NCBI GenBank assembly: GCA_038533155.1
Contig: JBCAZH010000008.1
Location: 15,211 to 79,210 of the forward strand
Reading direction: 5' to 3'
DNA: 64,000 nt
Source: CALBPI01 sp038533155
GTDB taxonomy: Bacteria > Pseudomonadota > Gammaproteobacteria > Steroidobacterales > Woeseiaceae
Each line of letters opens with the position of its first letter. Position 1 is the first letter of the stretch. Below the pieces are notes generated by a model. That model had not been told where the DNA came from and did not search any database. It saw only the letters and a program-made list of their open reading frames with translations. Below are positions 43,189 through 51,111 of the stretch, piece after piece. The translations under genes were made by a program, and so were the position numbers.

Positions 43189-44135
43189 ACGCGAGCACAC
43201 GCGGCCAGTGGATCGACACAAGCTACGGTGTGGCCGGGACGGTCTTCGTGCATGCGGCGATTCTATTGTTGATCTGGGCGAGTTGGTCGCTTCGAAACGA
43301 CACTGCCGAACCGGTGCAGACAACAATCTCGGCACGATTGGTTGCGGAAGAAACCACAATTCGTGAGATTGCGGAACCGAGCCCTGCTGCGCCGGTCGAA
43401 ACTCCCGAGGTGGATCGCGAAGCAGAGAGGGAACGCGAGGCGGAATTACAACGGCAGGCTGAAGAGGCTCGAGAGCGCGAGCGACAGGCGGAAGCAGAGC
43501 GGGTCGCGGAGGCGCAACGACAAGCCGACCTTCGTCGTCAGCAGGAGGCGGAGCAGCAGCGTCAGGCAGAGCTGCAACGCCAACAGGAAGCGGAAGCGGA
43601 GCAGCGACGCCAACGCGAAGCTGAAGCGGAGCAGCAACGTCAAGCAGAGCTCAAGCGTCAACAGGAAGCGGAGGCCGAGCGGCAACGTCAGGCGGAGTTA
43701 AAACGCCAACAGGAAGCGGAAGCCGAGCGACAACGCCAGGCCGAACTGAGACGTCAACGAGAGGCTGAAGCAGCTGCGCGGGCGCGCCAAGCCGAATTGG
43801 ATGCGCAGTTGCGGGATGCGCTTGAGGCAGAAGCTGCACGTGAAGGCGCGATCAATGCAGGATTACTACAGCAATATATCGAAGTCATTCGACAAAAGGT
43901 GGAGCGCAATTGGAACCGTCCAGCGGGTGTGCCGGATGGCATTCGGTGTGAGGTTGCCGTTCGACAGCTTCGCAACGGCGAGGTGGTTTCGGTGCGAGTG
44001 ACAGACTGTGCGGGCGGCGAAGTATTGATCCGTTCTATCGAAACAGCGGTTCGGCGAGCGTCACCGCTACCGCCGCCGAAAGATCCCTCTCTGTTTGAGG
44101 CAAACTTGCGTTTTCCATTCAGAACGGGTGAATAG
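43185..44135 (+). CDS. tolA: Tol-Pal energy-transducing protein TolA
   Basis: A 316-residue bitopic protein linking TolQR in the inner membrane to TolB/Pal and the outer membrane. It has an N-terminal anchor (GTVFVHAAILLLIWASWSL, 18-36), a long helical domain II of charged repeats rich in Glu, Gln, Arg and Ala (about 75-215), and domain III (INAGLLQQYIEVIRQKVERNWNRPAGVPDGIRCEVAVRQLRNGEV ... DCAGGEVLIRSIETAVRRASPLPPPKDPSLF) with two conserved Cys. Overlaps tolR by ATGA. Confidence 0.96.
   Translation: MNASTRGQWIDTSYGVAGTVFVHAAILLLIWASWSLRNDTAEPVQTTISARLVAEETTIREIAEPSPAAPVETPEVDREAEREREAELQRQAEEARERERQAEAERVAEAQRQADLRRQQEAEQQRQAELQRQQEAEAEQRRQREAEAEQQRQAELKRQQEAEAERQRQAELKRQQEAEAERQRQAELRRQREAEAAARARQAELDAQLRDALEAEAAREGAINAGLLQQYIEVIRQKVERNWNRPAGVPDGIRCEVAVRQLRNGEVVSVRVTDCAGGEVLIRSIETAVRRASPLPPPKDPSLFEANLRFPFRTGE
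43630..43790 (+). repeat. 16-residue (48-base) tandem repeats in TolA domain II
   Basis: The unit RQAELKRQQEAEAERQ is repeated almost perfectly in tandem (about 3 copies, the last degenerate), with looser copies upstream from 43423. Codons vary between copies (cgtcaagcagagctc, cgtcaggcggagtta), so it is an old protein repeat under selection rather than a fresh DNA slippage. Confidence 0.8.
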
Positions 44136-44163
44136 AGTACGACGTCAGGATATAGTTCGGAAC

Positions 44164-45480
44164 ATGGCTTATCTCGTTAAAAAAATTGGAAAAAGTTTAC
44201 GCTTTCTAGCTGTGTTGATCGGCGCCTCGTTAGCGTTGACTGGGGTTGCCCGTGCCGAGCTCGTGATTGAGATCACGCGTGGTGCAACGAAGCCAGTACC
44301 GATCGCGATCGTGCCGTTTCGTTGGACGGGCGAGGAGGCTTTACCTGCCGACATCGCTGCTGTAGTTCGATCCGACCTAACTGGAAGCGGTCGTTTTTCT
44401 GCGCTTCAGCAAAGCGACATGTTGGAGAAACCGAGTCGTGGCGTCGACATCGATTTCGACAATTGGCGCATGGTCGCTGTGGACTACGTGCTGGTCGGCG
44501 AGCTCGCTCCGGCGGGCGATGAATTCTCGATTCGGTTCGAGTTGTTCGATGTGTACGGTGGTCGGCGAGTGGTGGCCGATCAGTTGCTGATGGGGCGGCG
44601 TGACCTACGGGAGGGCGGACACCGGGTTGCTGATGCAGTCTTCGAAGCCATTACCGGGATCAAGGGCGTATTCGCCACGCGGATTGCTTACATCTCGGTC
44701 GCGGGTGCACCGCCGACACAGTCGTATCGACTGATCGTTGCGGATGCTGACGGCAACAACGAGTTCGTCTTGCTGGAAAGCGCCCAACCGATCATGTCTC
44801 CGGCCTGGTCGCCGGATGGCCGACAACTCGCGTATGTGTCATTCGAACTCGGTCGAGCTGCCGTCTACGTTCAGACGCTGCGGACAGGTACCCGACGCGT
44901 GGTGTCCGACAAGCCCGGGGTCAATAACGCGCCGAGCTGGTCGCCCGATGGTCGTGAGCTGGCGCTGACCCGATCCGACGCAGACGGCAACCTGGATATT
45001 TACGTCATACCCGTGATCGGCAGCGGGGAAACCCGTCTGACGACACGTCGTTCCATTGACACTGAGCCCACCTGGTCGCTGGATGGCAAAACGATTTATT
45101 TCACGTCGGATCGCGGTGGGGCCCCTCAGGTCTACCAAGTTCCCGTCTCCGGTGGGGATGTTTCGCGGGTGACGTTTGAGGGCCGTTACAACGCCCGGCC
45201 GAGGATCGCAGCCGACGGCCGAACCATGGCAGTCGTACATGATGATCGAGGACGTTTTCGTGTGGCCGTGCAGGATATCGAGAACGGTTCACTGCAAGTT
45301 TTGAGCGATGGTTCGCTGGACGAATCACCTTCCTTCGCCCCAAATGGTGCACAATTGATTTATGCGACGCGACGAGGCGGGCGCGGCGTATTGGAAACAG
45401 TCAGTGTAGACGGGGCGATTTCTGGGCGAGTTAAATCTGTCGGCAACGATGTTCGTGAGCCGGTCTGGTCGCCTTATTGA
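44164..45480 (+). CDS. tolB: Tol-Pal system beta-propeller protein TolB
   Basis: A 438-residue periplasmic protein with a signal peptide (RFLAVLIGASLALTGVARA), an N-terminal alpha/beta domain (IAIVPFRW, DYVLVGELAPAGDEFSIRFELFDVYGG) and a six-bladed propeller. The blades repeat the pattern PAWSPDGRQLAYVS, PSWSPDGRELALT, PTWSLDGKTIYFTSDRGG and PVWSPY. It binds Pal in its folded mouth. The ATG at 44164 starts the signal peptide properly; the longer frame begins inside tolA. Confidence 0.97.
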   Translation: MAYLVKKIGKSLRFLAVLIGASLALTGVARAELVIEITRGATKPVPIAIVPFRWTGEEALPADIAAVVRSDLTGSGRFSALQQSDMLEKPSRGVDIDFDNWRMVAVDYVLVGELAPAGDEFSIRFELFDVYGGRRVVADQLLMGRRDLREGGHRVADAVFEAITGIKGVFATRIAYISVAGAPPTQSYRLIVADADGNNEFVLLESAQPIMSPAWSPDGRQLAYVSFELGRAAVYVQTLRTGTRRVVSDKPGVNNAPSWSPDGRELALTRSDADGNLDIYVIPVIGSGETRLTTRRSIDTEPTWSLDGKTIYFTSDRGGAPQVYQVPVSGGDVSRVTFEGRYNARPRIAADGRTMAVVHDDRGRFRVAVQDIENGSLQVLSDGSLDESPSFAPNGAQLIYATRRGGRGVLETVSVDGAISGRVKSVGNDVREPVWSPY

Positions 45481-45521
45481 GAGTTTCAGCTCGGTGCAAA
45501 AGGCACCGGATGGGGAGCGAA

Positions 45522-46058
45522 ATGAAGACGAAAATGCACAAACTGAGCTTGTTGATCATCGTCGGCTGCCTAGCAGCGTGCGGTGGCCAACAAAGAACCA
45601 CGCCGATCGACACCGGGTCAGACATCGTGATGCCGGATGAGAATGACTCGGGCGCCAATGCGTCGGCAAATGCCGACTCTGGGGTGCGCAGTGTCGGGCT
45701 TGAGGATGATGCGTCTCGCCAAGACACGGCCGACACAATGATCATCTACTTTGAGTACGATCGCAGCGAAGTGAGCCCGCAGTACGCTGACATCTTGGCT
45801 GGCCATGCGCGCCGAATGGCGCAGAACCCTGGCCTACGACTGCGACTCGCCGGTCATGCGGATGAGCGGGGATCGCGTGAGTACAACATCGGCTTAGGTG
45901 AGCGACGAGCGCAGGCGGTGCGTCGCGTTCTACTGATCTCGGGTGCTTCCGCCGGACAAATCAGCACCGTGAGTTACGGTGAGGAGCAACCAGCGTCATT
46001 GGGAAGCTCAGAATCTGACTACCAGAAAAATCGCAGGGTTGAGCTATCCTGGCGGTGA
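45522..46058 (+). CDS. pal: Peptidoglycan-associated lipoprotein Pal
   Basis: A 178-residue outer-membrane lipoprotein. A signal peptide ends in lipobox LAAC (residue ~18), an acidic linker follows, and the OmpA-like domain begins IIYFEYDRSEVSPQYADILAGHARRM. It carries the peptidoglycan-binding LAGHADERGSREYNIGLGERRAQAVRRVL and ends NRRVELSWR. The ATG at 45522 lies 4-5 bases behind GGGGAGCG. Together with TolB it forms the outer half of the Tol-Pal bridge. Confidence 0.97.
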   Translation: MKTKMHKLSLLIIVGCLAACGGQQRTTPIDTGSDIVMPDENDSGANASANADSGVRSVGLEDDASRQDTADTMIIYFEYDRSEVSPQYADILAGHARRMAQNPGLRLRLAGHADERGSREYNIGLGERRAQAVRRVLLISGASAGQISTVSYGEEQPASLGSSESDYQKNRRVELSWR

Positions 46059-46078
46059 ATGAACGCGTGGAGTTCGCG

Positions 46079-46852
46079 ATGATTGATTCGAAACATAGCG
46101 TTGTGCGGATTGTCTTGGTCGCTTTGGCAATGAGCGTGGCAGGGTGTGCGACGCCGCTGCCACCCGAAGAAGACCCGGTCCTGATCAAATTGGGTCAGAT
46201 CGAGCGACGGCTGGAGCGCGTTGAACGGGTGGTTCAAAACGACAGCCTTGTGCAGCTTGTCACGCGGGTGGATGCACTGTCTGCGGACATCGATCAACTG
46301 CGTGGAAGCAGTGAGACGACGGGTTACGCCATCGAGCAGATGGAGGAGCGTCAACGTGCTTTGTACGCCGATCTTGACGCGAGAATCCAAGCGGTAGAAT
46401 CAAGAACCCGCGAGAACGTGATGCAGGGCGGATCGTTGCCACCGGGCGAGTTGCCGATCCCTACGGGCTCCGACCGTGAAAACTATCAGGCCGCTTTCGA
46501 ATTGCTGAAAGATGGTCGCTACGACCAATCCGCGAGGGCGTTCGAGCAGTTTCTCGTGACGTATCCTGATAGTGAGCTTGCGGACAATGCGCAGTACTGG
46601 CTGGCCGAAAGCTACTATGTATCGCAACGATTTGACGAAGCGTTACCCATTTTCACGGGTGTCATCGACAATTTTCCGCAATCCCGAAAAGTCCCTGATG
46701 CGTTACTCAAAGTCGGCTACTGCCACCACGAATTGAAGCGTTGGGACGATGCGGAATCGACGTTGTCGCGTGTTGTTGCGGATTACCCAGAAACGACCGC
46801 AGCGCGGCTAGCGAGCAAGCGTCTGGAACGGGTCCGGGCGGAACGCGGTTGA
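46079..46852 (+). CDS. cpoB: Tol-Pal associated protein CpoB (YbgF) with a lipobox
   Basis: A ~257-residue periplasmic coordinator of PBP1B and Tol. The N-terminal coiled coil for trimerisation (LIKLGQIERRLERVERVVQNDSLVQLVTRVDALSADIDQL) is followed by a Pro-rich linker and C-terminal TPR repeats (YQAAFELLKDGRYDQSARAFEQFLVTYPDSELADNAQYWLAESYYV, ending RLERVRAERG). The N-terminus has MSVAGCA, a good lipobox, whereas CpoB is normally a soluble protein. ATG 46079 sits 6 bases behind GGAG; an earlier GTG at 46055 overlapping the pal stop is less likely. Confidence 0.93.
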   Translation: MIDSKHSVVRIVLVALAMSVAGCATPLPPEEDPVLIKLGQIERRLERVERVVQNDSLVQLVTRVDALSADIDQLRGSSETTGYAIEQMEERQRALYADLDARIQAVESRTRENVMQGGSLPPGELPIPTGSDRENYQAAFELLKDGRYDQSARAFEQFLVTYPDSELADNAQYWLAESYYVSQRFDEALPIFTGVIDNFPQSRKVPDALLKVGYCHHELKRWDDAESTLSRVVADYPETTAARLASKRLERVRAERG

Positions 46853-46858
46853 TTCACC

Positions 46859-47533
46859 ATGAACCTTGCGGAGCAAGCGGCGGTCGAAGCCGAGCCGAGC
46901 CTGCGGATTACGGAGATTTTTCGGTCCCTGCAAGGTGAGGCGCTGTTTGTCGGCGCGCCGACCGTTTTCGTTCGGCTGACAGGATGTCCGCTTCGCTGCA
47001 CCTACTGCGACACCGCCTATGCTTTCACGGGCGGCGAGCGCCAATCGTTGCAAGATATCGTCCGTGAAGTGCAGGCGTTCGAGACCGAACATGTCTGTGT
47101 GACGGGTGGGGAGCCACTCGCGCAGCCCACGTGTCATGCATTGCTGTCGCAGTTGTGCGATCTGGGTTTGAGCGTGTCTCTTGAGACCAGCGGTGCGCTC
47201 GATGTGTCGAACGTCGACCCACGCGTTGTCAAAGTACTGGACTTAAAGACCCCGTCGTCGAACGAAGCGCACCGCAATCTTTGGTCGAACCTCGAGCACC
47301 TCACAGAGCCCGACCAAATCAAGATGGTCGTAGGAGATCGGTCCGATTTCGATTGGGCGTGCGAGATGATTCGTGAGCGCGGCCTCTCCAAGCGGTGCAC
47401 CGTTTGGTTGTCTCCGAGTCACGAGGAACTTGAGCCTGGTGTCTTGGCCGATTGGATACTCGAGGCGAAGGTGCCCGTGCGCTTGCAGGTCCAGTTACAT
47501 AAATATCTATGGGGAGATGTTCGTGGGCGGTGA
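46859..47533 (+). CDS. queE: 7-carboxy-7-deazaguanine synthase QueE
   Basis: A 224-residue radical-SAM enzyme that makes the 7-deazapurine core of queuosine. The cluster motif is CPLRCTYC (Cys-x3-Cys-x2-Cys) within FVRLTGCPLRCTYCDTAYAFTGG. GEALFVGAPTVFVRLTG upstream, VTGGEPLAQ and SLETSGALDVSN also match. The C-terminus ends QVQLHKYLWGDV, typical of gammaproteobacterial QueE. Its last 11 bases overlap the queC start. No queD or queF is in the window. Confidence 0.97.
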   Translation: MNLAEQAAVEAEPSLRITEIFRSLQGEALFVGAPTVFVRLTGCPLRCTYCDTAYAFTGGERQSLQDIVREVQAFETEHVCVTGGEPLAQPTCHALLSQLCDLGLSVSLETSGALDVSNVDPRVVKVLDLKTPSSNEAHRNLWSNLEHLTEPDQIKMVVGDRSDFDWACEMIRERGLSKRCTVWLSPSHEELEPGVLADWILEAKVPVRLQVQLHKYLWGDVRGR

Positions 47534-48212
47534 ACGGGCTGCAAGGTCTCGCGCTATCGTTTTGTTCTCCGGCGGGCTCGATTCGACCACGCTGCTTGCC
47601 TTGGCTGAGGCGGACGGGCACGACGTGTATGCGCTGAGTTTCGACTATGGCCAACGTCACAATGCTGAACTCGCCGCTGCGAAGTCCATAGCCTCGGCGA
47701 GCTCGGTGGTTGAGCACCGGACCATCGGAATCGATCTTGGCGGCATCGGGGGTTCTGCGCTAACCGACGCGGCGATCGAGGTACCAGAGGCGCCAACGAC
47801 CGGCATACCCGTGACTTACGTTCCGGCTCGCAACACGGTGTTTCTTTCCTTAGCGATGGGCTGGGCAGAGGTGATTGACGCGACCGCGATCTACATCGGT
47901 GTCAACGCGATTGACTATTCCGGTTATCCGGACTGTCGGCCGGAGTTTATCGATGCGTTCCGTGCTTTGACTGCGGTGGCGACCAAAGCCGGCGTGGAGG
48001 GCAACCCGGTCGAGATCATCGCGCCGCTGCTGCACATGACCAAAGCCGATATTGTGACCAAAGGCGTGGCGCTCGGTGTGGACTACGCCGCAACAGTTTC
48101 TTGCTATCAGGCCACGCCTGATGGCGCCGCCTGCGGGCGTTGTGATGCGTGCCGACTGCGAGCCGAAGGATTTGCGGCGGCAGGTTTGCCCGATCCCACC
48201 CGCTACGCTTGA
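47523..48212 (+). CDS. queC: 7-cyano-7-deazaguanine synthase QueC
   Basis: A ~229-residue ATP-dependent enzyme converting 7-carboxy-7-deazaguanine to preQ0. PP-loop IVLFSGGLDSTTLLALAEADGHDVYALSFDYGQRH, VTYVPARNTVFLSLAMGWAEV, and the zinc-binding CYQATPDGAACGRCDACRLRAEGF. The GTG at 47523 lies 6 bases behind GGGGAG; the ATG at 47517 directly abuts it and is less likely. It overlaps queE, so the two pathway steps are translationally coupled. Confidence 0.96.
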   Translation: MGGERAARSRAIVLFSGGLDSTTLLALAEADGHDVYALSFDYGQRHNAELAAAKSIASASSVVEHRTIGIDLGGIGGSALTDAAIEVPEAPTTGIPVTYVPARNTVFLSLAMGWAEVIDATAIYIGVNAIDYSGYPDCRPEFIDAFRALTAVATKAGVEGNPVEIIAPLLHMTKADIVTKGVALGVDYAATVSCYQATPDGAACGRCDACRLRAEGFAAAGLPDPTRYA

Positions 48213-48520
48213 CCGCAGACCATTGGTGCGTCATTGCGCCGACAGACTTTTTACTTGTTTGCGTGGTTGCCAATGTGAGCAGGCGTGGTAACGTCCACCG
48301 TTGGGGGGTCGTAAACAGGTCAGAAGGGAGAGGCGCCGTGGCGCTACATGAGGCCGGACAGCGCGCATTTTCGTTGCGTTGTAACCCGGATACGGCTCTG
48401 TCGGGGCAAGGGTATAGCGTTGCAGACGGGCTTGAGTATTCCTCCACTTTCGGTAAGATACACGGCTTTCCAAGGGCCGCTCGGCCCGTCAATGGAAGTG
48501 CTGCAGGCAATCTTTTCTGC
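48213..48520 (+). other. Non-coding interval before tRNA-Lys
   Basis: About 308 bases with no supportable gene. It holds a good promoter candidate near its end and no clear terminator after queC. I looked for a Thr/Ile-rich leader peptide with attenuator upstream of thrA and saw none. Confidence 0.6.
48432..48459 (+). promoter_or_regulatory. Candidate sigma70 promoter for tRNA-Lys and thrABC
   Basis: TTGAGT and TAAGAT are separated by 16 bases. The start would fall about 50-55 bases before tRNA-Lys. No other promoter-like pair lies between the tRNA and thrA (34 bases), so it may drive both. Confidence 0.5.
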
Positions 48521-48596
48521 GGGCCGTTAGCTCAGATGGTAGAGCAGTTGGCTTTTAACCAATTGGTCATAGGTTCGATCCCTATACGGCCCACCA
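48521..48596 (+). tRNA. tRNA-Lys (anticodon TTT)
   Basis: A 76-base tRNA with acceptor GGGCCGT/ACGGCCC, D arm TAGCTCAGATGGTAGAGCA, anticodon loop CTTTTAA (TTT), T arm ATAGGTTCGATCCCTAT and encoded CCA. A 10-base inverted repeat (AATGGAAGTG at 48491-48500, CACTTCCATT at 48595-48604) closes around it in the precursor. thrA starts 34 bases after it. Confidence 0.97.
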
Positions 48597-48630
48597 CTTC
48601 CATTCTTTCCTCCATGCGCGGCGGAATCTC

Positions 48631-51111
48631 ATGACTGACCAAAACCGCTGGACCACGTATAAGTTCGGAGGCTCGTCGCTGGCCGATTATGACTGCTTCC
48701 GCCAGGTCGCGACTTTGGTTCGTGCAGCGGCCGAGACAACGCCGTGCTGCGTTGTCGTTAGCGCGATGGGCGGAATGACCGATGGTTTGTTGGAGCTGAT
48801 CACTCTGGCCGAGGCCGAGGGCTCGGTCGCGGACCGTTTGGACGCACTCGAACGACGATACCTTCAAACCGCTGCTTGCTTACTCGATCCACCGGCACGG
48901 GCACAAGTCATCGATGCATGGACCGCTGATCGAAGGAATATTGAGGACTTGTTGAGTGCGATCCAGTTGCTTGGGTCAGCACCACAGAGGACGCGAGACG
49001 TTATCGCGGGTTTCGGTGAGTTGTGGTCGGCGCGCCTTCTGAGCGCGCTACTCAACAGTCTATCGGCGCAAGACGCTGTGCAGTTGCTTGATGCGCGCGA
49101 GGTGATCACGGTTCGCCAGACTCGTCTGGGTGCCTCTGTGTTATGGGACGAGTCGCGGCGCAAACTCGGTAAATTCCTTGCCGGAAAAGACCCCCACATC
49201 CTGGTCGTGACGGGCTTTGTGGCCAGCGATGAGGCGGGATTACAGACCACGCTTGGGCGCAATGGCAGCGATCACTCCGCCGCGATTATGGGCGCACTGC
49301 TCGGCGCGCAAGCGATTACGATCTGGACGGATGTTCCCGGAGTTATGAGCGGTGACCCGCGGAAGGTTCCGAATGCGACCGTAATCTCGCGGATGTCCTA
49401 CAGCGAGGCGATGGAACTTGCGTACTTCGGTGCCAAGGTAATCCATCCGCAGACCATGGGGCCTGCGATTGAGCAAGCGATCCCCATCTACATCCGGAGC
49501 ACGTTCGCACCCGATACAGGAGGGACGTGCGTCAGCCATCATTCCGGTGAGGCGGAGCCGATCAAAGGCATCACATCCATCGGTGCGATGGCCGTGGTTA
49601 ACGTCGAGGGTGCAGGCATGATCGGTGTGCCGGGCACCGCGCATCGCATATTCGAGGCACTCCGGGCCGCTGAGATCTCGGTCACGCTAATCAGTCAAGC
49701 ATCATCGGAGCACTCTGTGTGTTTCGTGGTGCCTGATGCCTTAGGTCTTCGCGCCCAAGCGGTTATACGAGCGGCCTTCGCCACCGAGATAGAGGAAGGT
49801 CAGATTCAGTCCGTTGCGTTGACCCGTGACTGCAGCGTGGTCGCCGTAGTTGGCGATAGCATGTCCGGCACTCCAGGTGTGGCCGGCCGGTTCCTCAGTG
49901 CATTGGGTAATGCGGGTATCAATGCCATCGCGATCGCGCAGGGTTCCTCTGAGAGGAATATCTCAGTTGTGGTTCCAGGTGCCGATGCAACTCGAGCGGT
50001 TAGGGCGGTGCACTCTGGTTTCTACCTGTCGGCAAAGACTTTGTCGATTGGCATTGTCGGTGTCGGCACGGTCGGCAGCGCGCTATTGAAACAGTTACAA
50101 GATCAGAGGGAACTGCTAAAGCGTCGGTTCAATCTCGATCTGCGAGTGCGGGCGATTGCACGCAGTCGCAGCATGTTGTTGGACGAGCGGCATGCGGATG
50201 AGCCGTCATGGCGGCGTCGACTGGACGACGAGGGTGTACCTACTGATCTGAACACGCTCGCCGATCACGTCGCACCCGATCATCTTCCACATGCTGTGCT
50301 GGTCGATTGCACCGCAAGCGAACCCGTCGTCGATCGATATACAGATTGGGCGCGTCGGGGCATTCATATCGTCACACCCAACAAGCGCGCATTCAGCGGA
50401 CCATCCGAACGGCTTAAAGCGTTGCGGTCGAGTGCACAAGGCACGGGCGCGCATCTGCTTTACGAGACAACCGTGGGTGCTGCCTTGCCGGTCCTGGGGA
50501 CGCTCAAAGACCTGCGCGATACCGGCGATCGTGTGTCGGAAGTACAGGGTATTTTCTCCGGCACGCTTGCCTATTTGTTCAATCAATACGATGGCAGCGT
50601 CGCATTCTCTGAGATTGTGCGCCAAGCACGTGAGGCGGGATTCACCGAGCCAGACCCGCGGGATGATTTGTCGGGTATGGACGTCGCACGAAAGATGGTG
50701 ATCGTTGCGCGCGAGCTTGGCTTTGAAATTGAGCTTGATGATGTCACGGTGGAATCGTTGGTTCCCGAAGGCATGGAAGCGTTGTCGGTCGACGCGTTTC
50801 TGGCAGAGCTGGAGCACGCGGATCCTGTAATGGCTCAGCGAGTGGCTGATGCCAGCGCGCAGCGCAGCTACCTGCGCTACATTGCAACGTTGAACAGTGA
50901 GGGCCAAGTCTCCGTCGCGTTACGGACGGTGCCGCACGATGATACGTTTGCACGGCTTGCCTTGACCGACAATATGATCCGTATCCGTAGCGACCGGTAC
51001 GCAACCAACCCGTTGGTCATCCAAGGGCCGGGTGCAGGACCGGAAGTCACCGCGGCAGGAATTTTCGCGGATTTACTGCGGTTGGCCGATCGCCTAAGAG
51101 GTCCGGTTTGA
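48631..51111 (+). CDS. thrA: Bifunctional aspartokinase / homoserine dehydrogenase I
   Basis: An 826-residue fused enzyme doing the first and third steps from aspartate to threonine. The kinase begins YKFGGSSLADY and has VVVSAMGGMTDGLLEL, FVASDEAGLQTTLGRNGSDHSAAI and TDVPGVMSGDPRKVPNA. Two ACT domains (about 310-460) give allosteric control. The dehydrogenase starts IGIVGVGTVGSALLKQL near 476 and has VDCTASEPVVDRYTDWARRGIHIVTPNKRAFSG and QGIFSGTLAYLFNQYDG. Length and order match E. coli ThrA. thrB follows with a 4-base overlap. Confidence 0.98.
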   Translation: MTDQNRWTTYKFGGSSLADYDCFRQVATLVRAAAETTPCCVVVSAMGGMTDGLLELITLAEAEGSVADRLDALERRYLQTAACLLDPPARAQVIDAWTADRRNIEDLLSAIQLLGSAPQRTRDVIAGFGELWSARLLSALLNSLSAQDAVQLLDAREVITVRQTRLGASVLWDESRRKLGKFLAGKDPHILVVTGFVASDEAGLQTTLGRNGSDHSAAIMGALLGAQAITIWTDVPGVMSGDPRKVPNATVISRMSYSEAMELAYFGAKVIHPQTMGPAIEQAIPIYIRSTFAPDTGGTCVSHHSGEAEPIKGITSIGAMAVVNVEGAGMIGVPGTAHRIFEALRAAEISVTLISQASSEHSVCFVVPDALGLRAQAVIRAAFATEIEEGQIQSVALTRDCSVVAVVGDSMSGTPGVAGRFLSALGNAGINAIAIAQGSSERNISVVVPGADATRAVRAVHSGFYLSAKTLSIGIVGVGTVGSALLKQLQDQRELLKRRFNLDLRVRAIARSRSMLLDERHADEPSWRRRLDDEGVPTDLNTLADHVAPDHLPHAVLVDCTASEPVVDRYTDWARRGIHIVTPNKRAFSGPSERLKALRSSAQGTGAHLLYETTVGAALPVLGTLKDLRDTGDRVSEVQGIFSGTLAYLFNQYDGSVAFSEIVRQAREAGFTEPDPRDDLSGMDVARKMVIVARELGFEIELDDVTVESLVPEGMEALSVDAFLAELEHADPVMAQRVADASAQRSYLRYIATLNSEGQVSVALRTVPHDDTFARLALTDNMIRIRSDRYATNPLVIQGPGAGPEVTAAGIFADLLRLADRLRGPV

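Noticed and set aside
48213..48630. Threonine attenuator or leader peptide upstream of thrA
   Set aside because: No Thr/Ile-rich short frame and no terminator/antiterminator pair found; a tRNA gene occupies the space.
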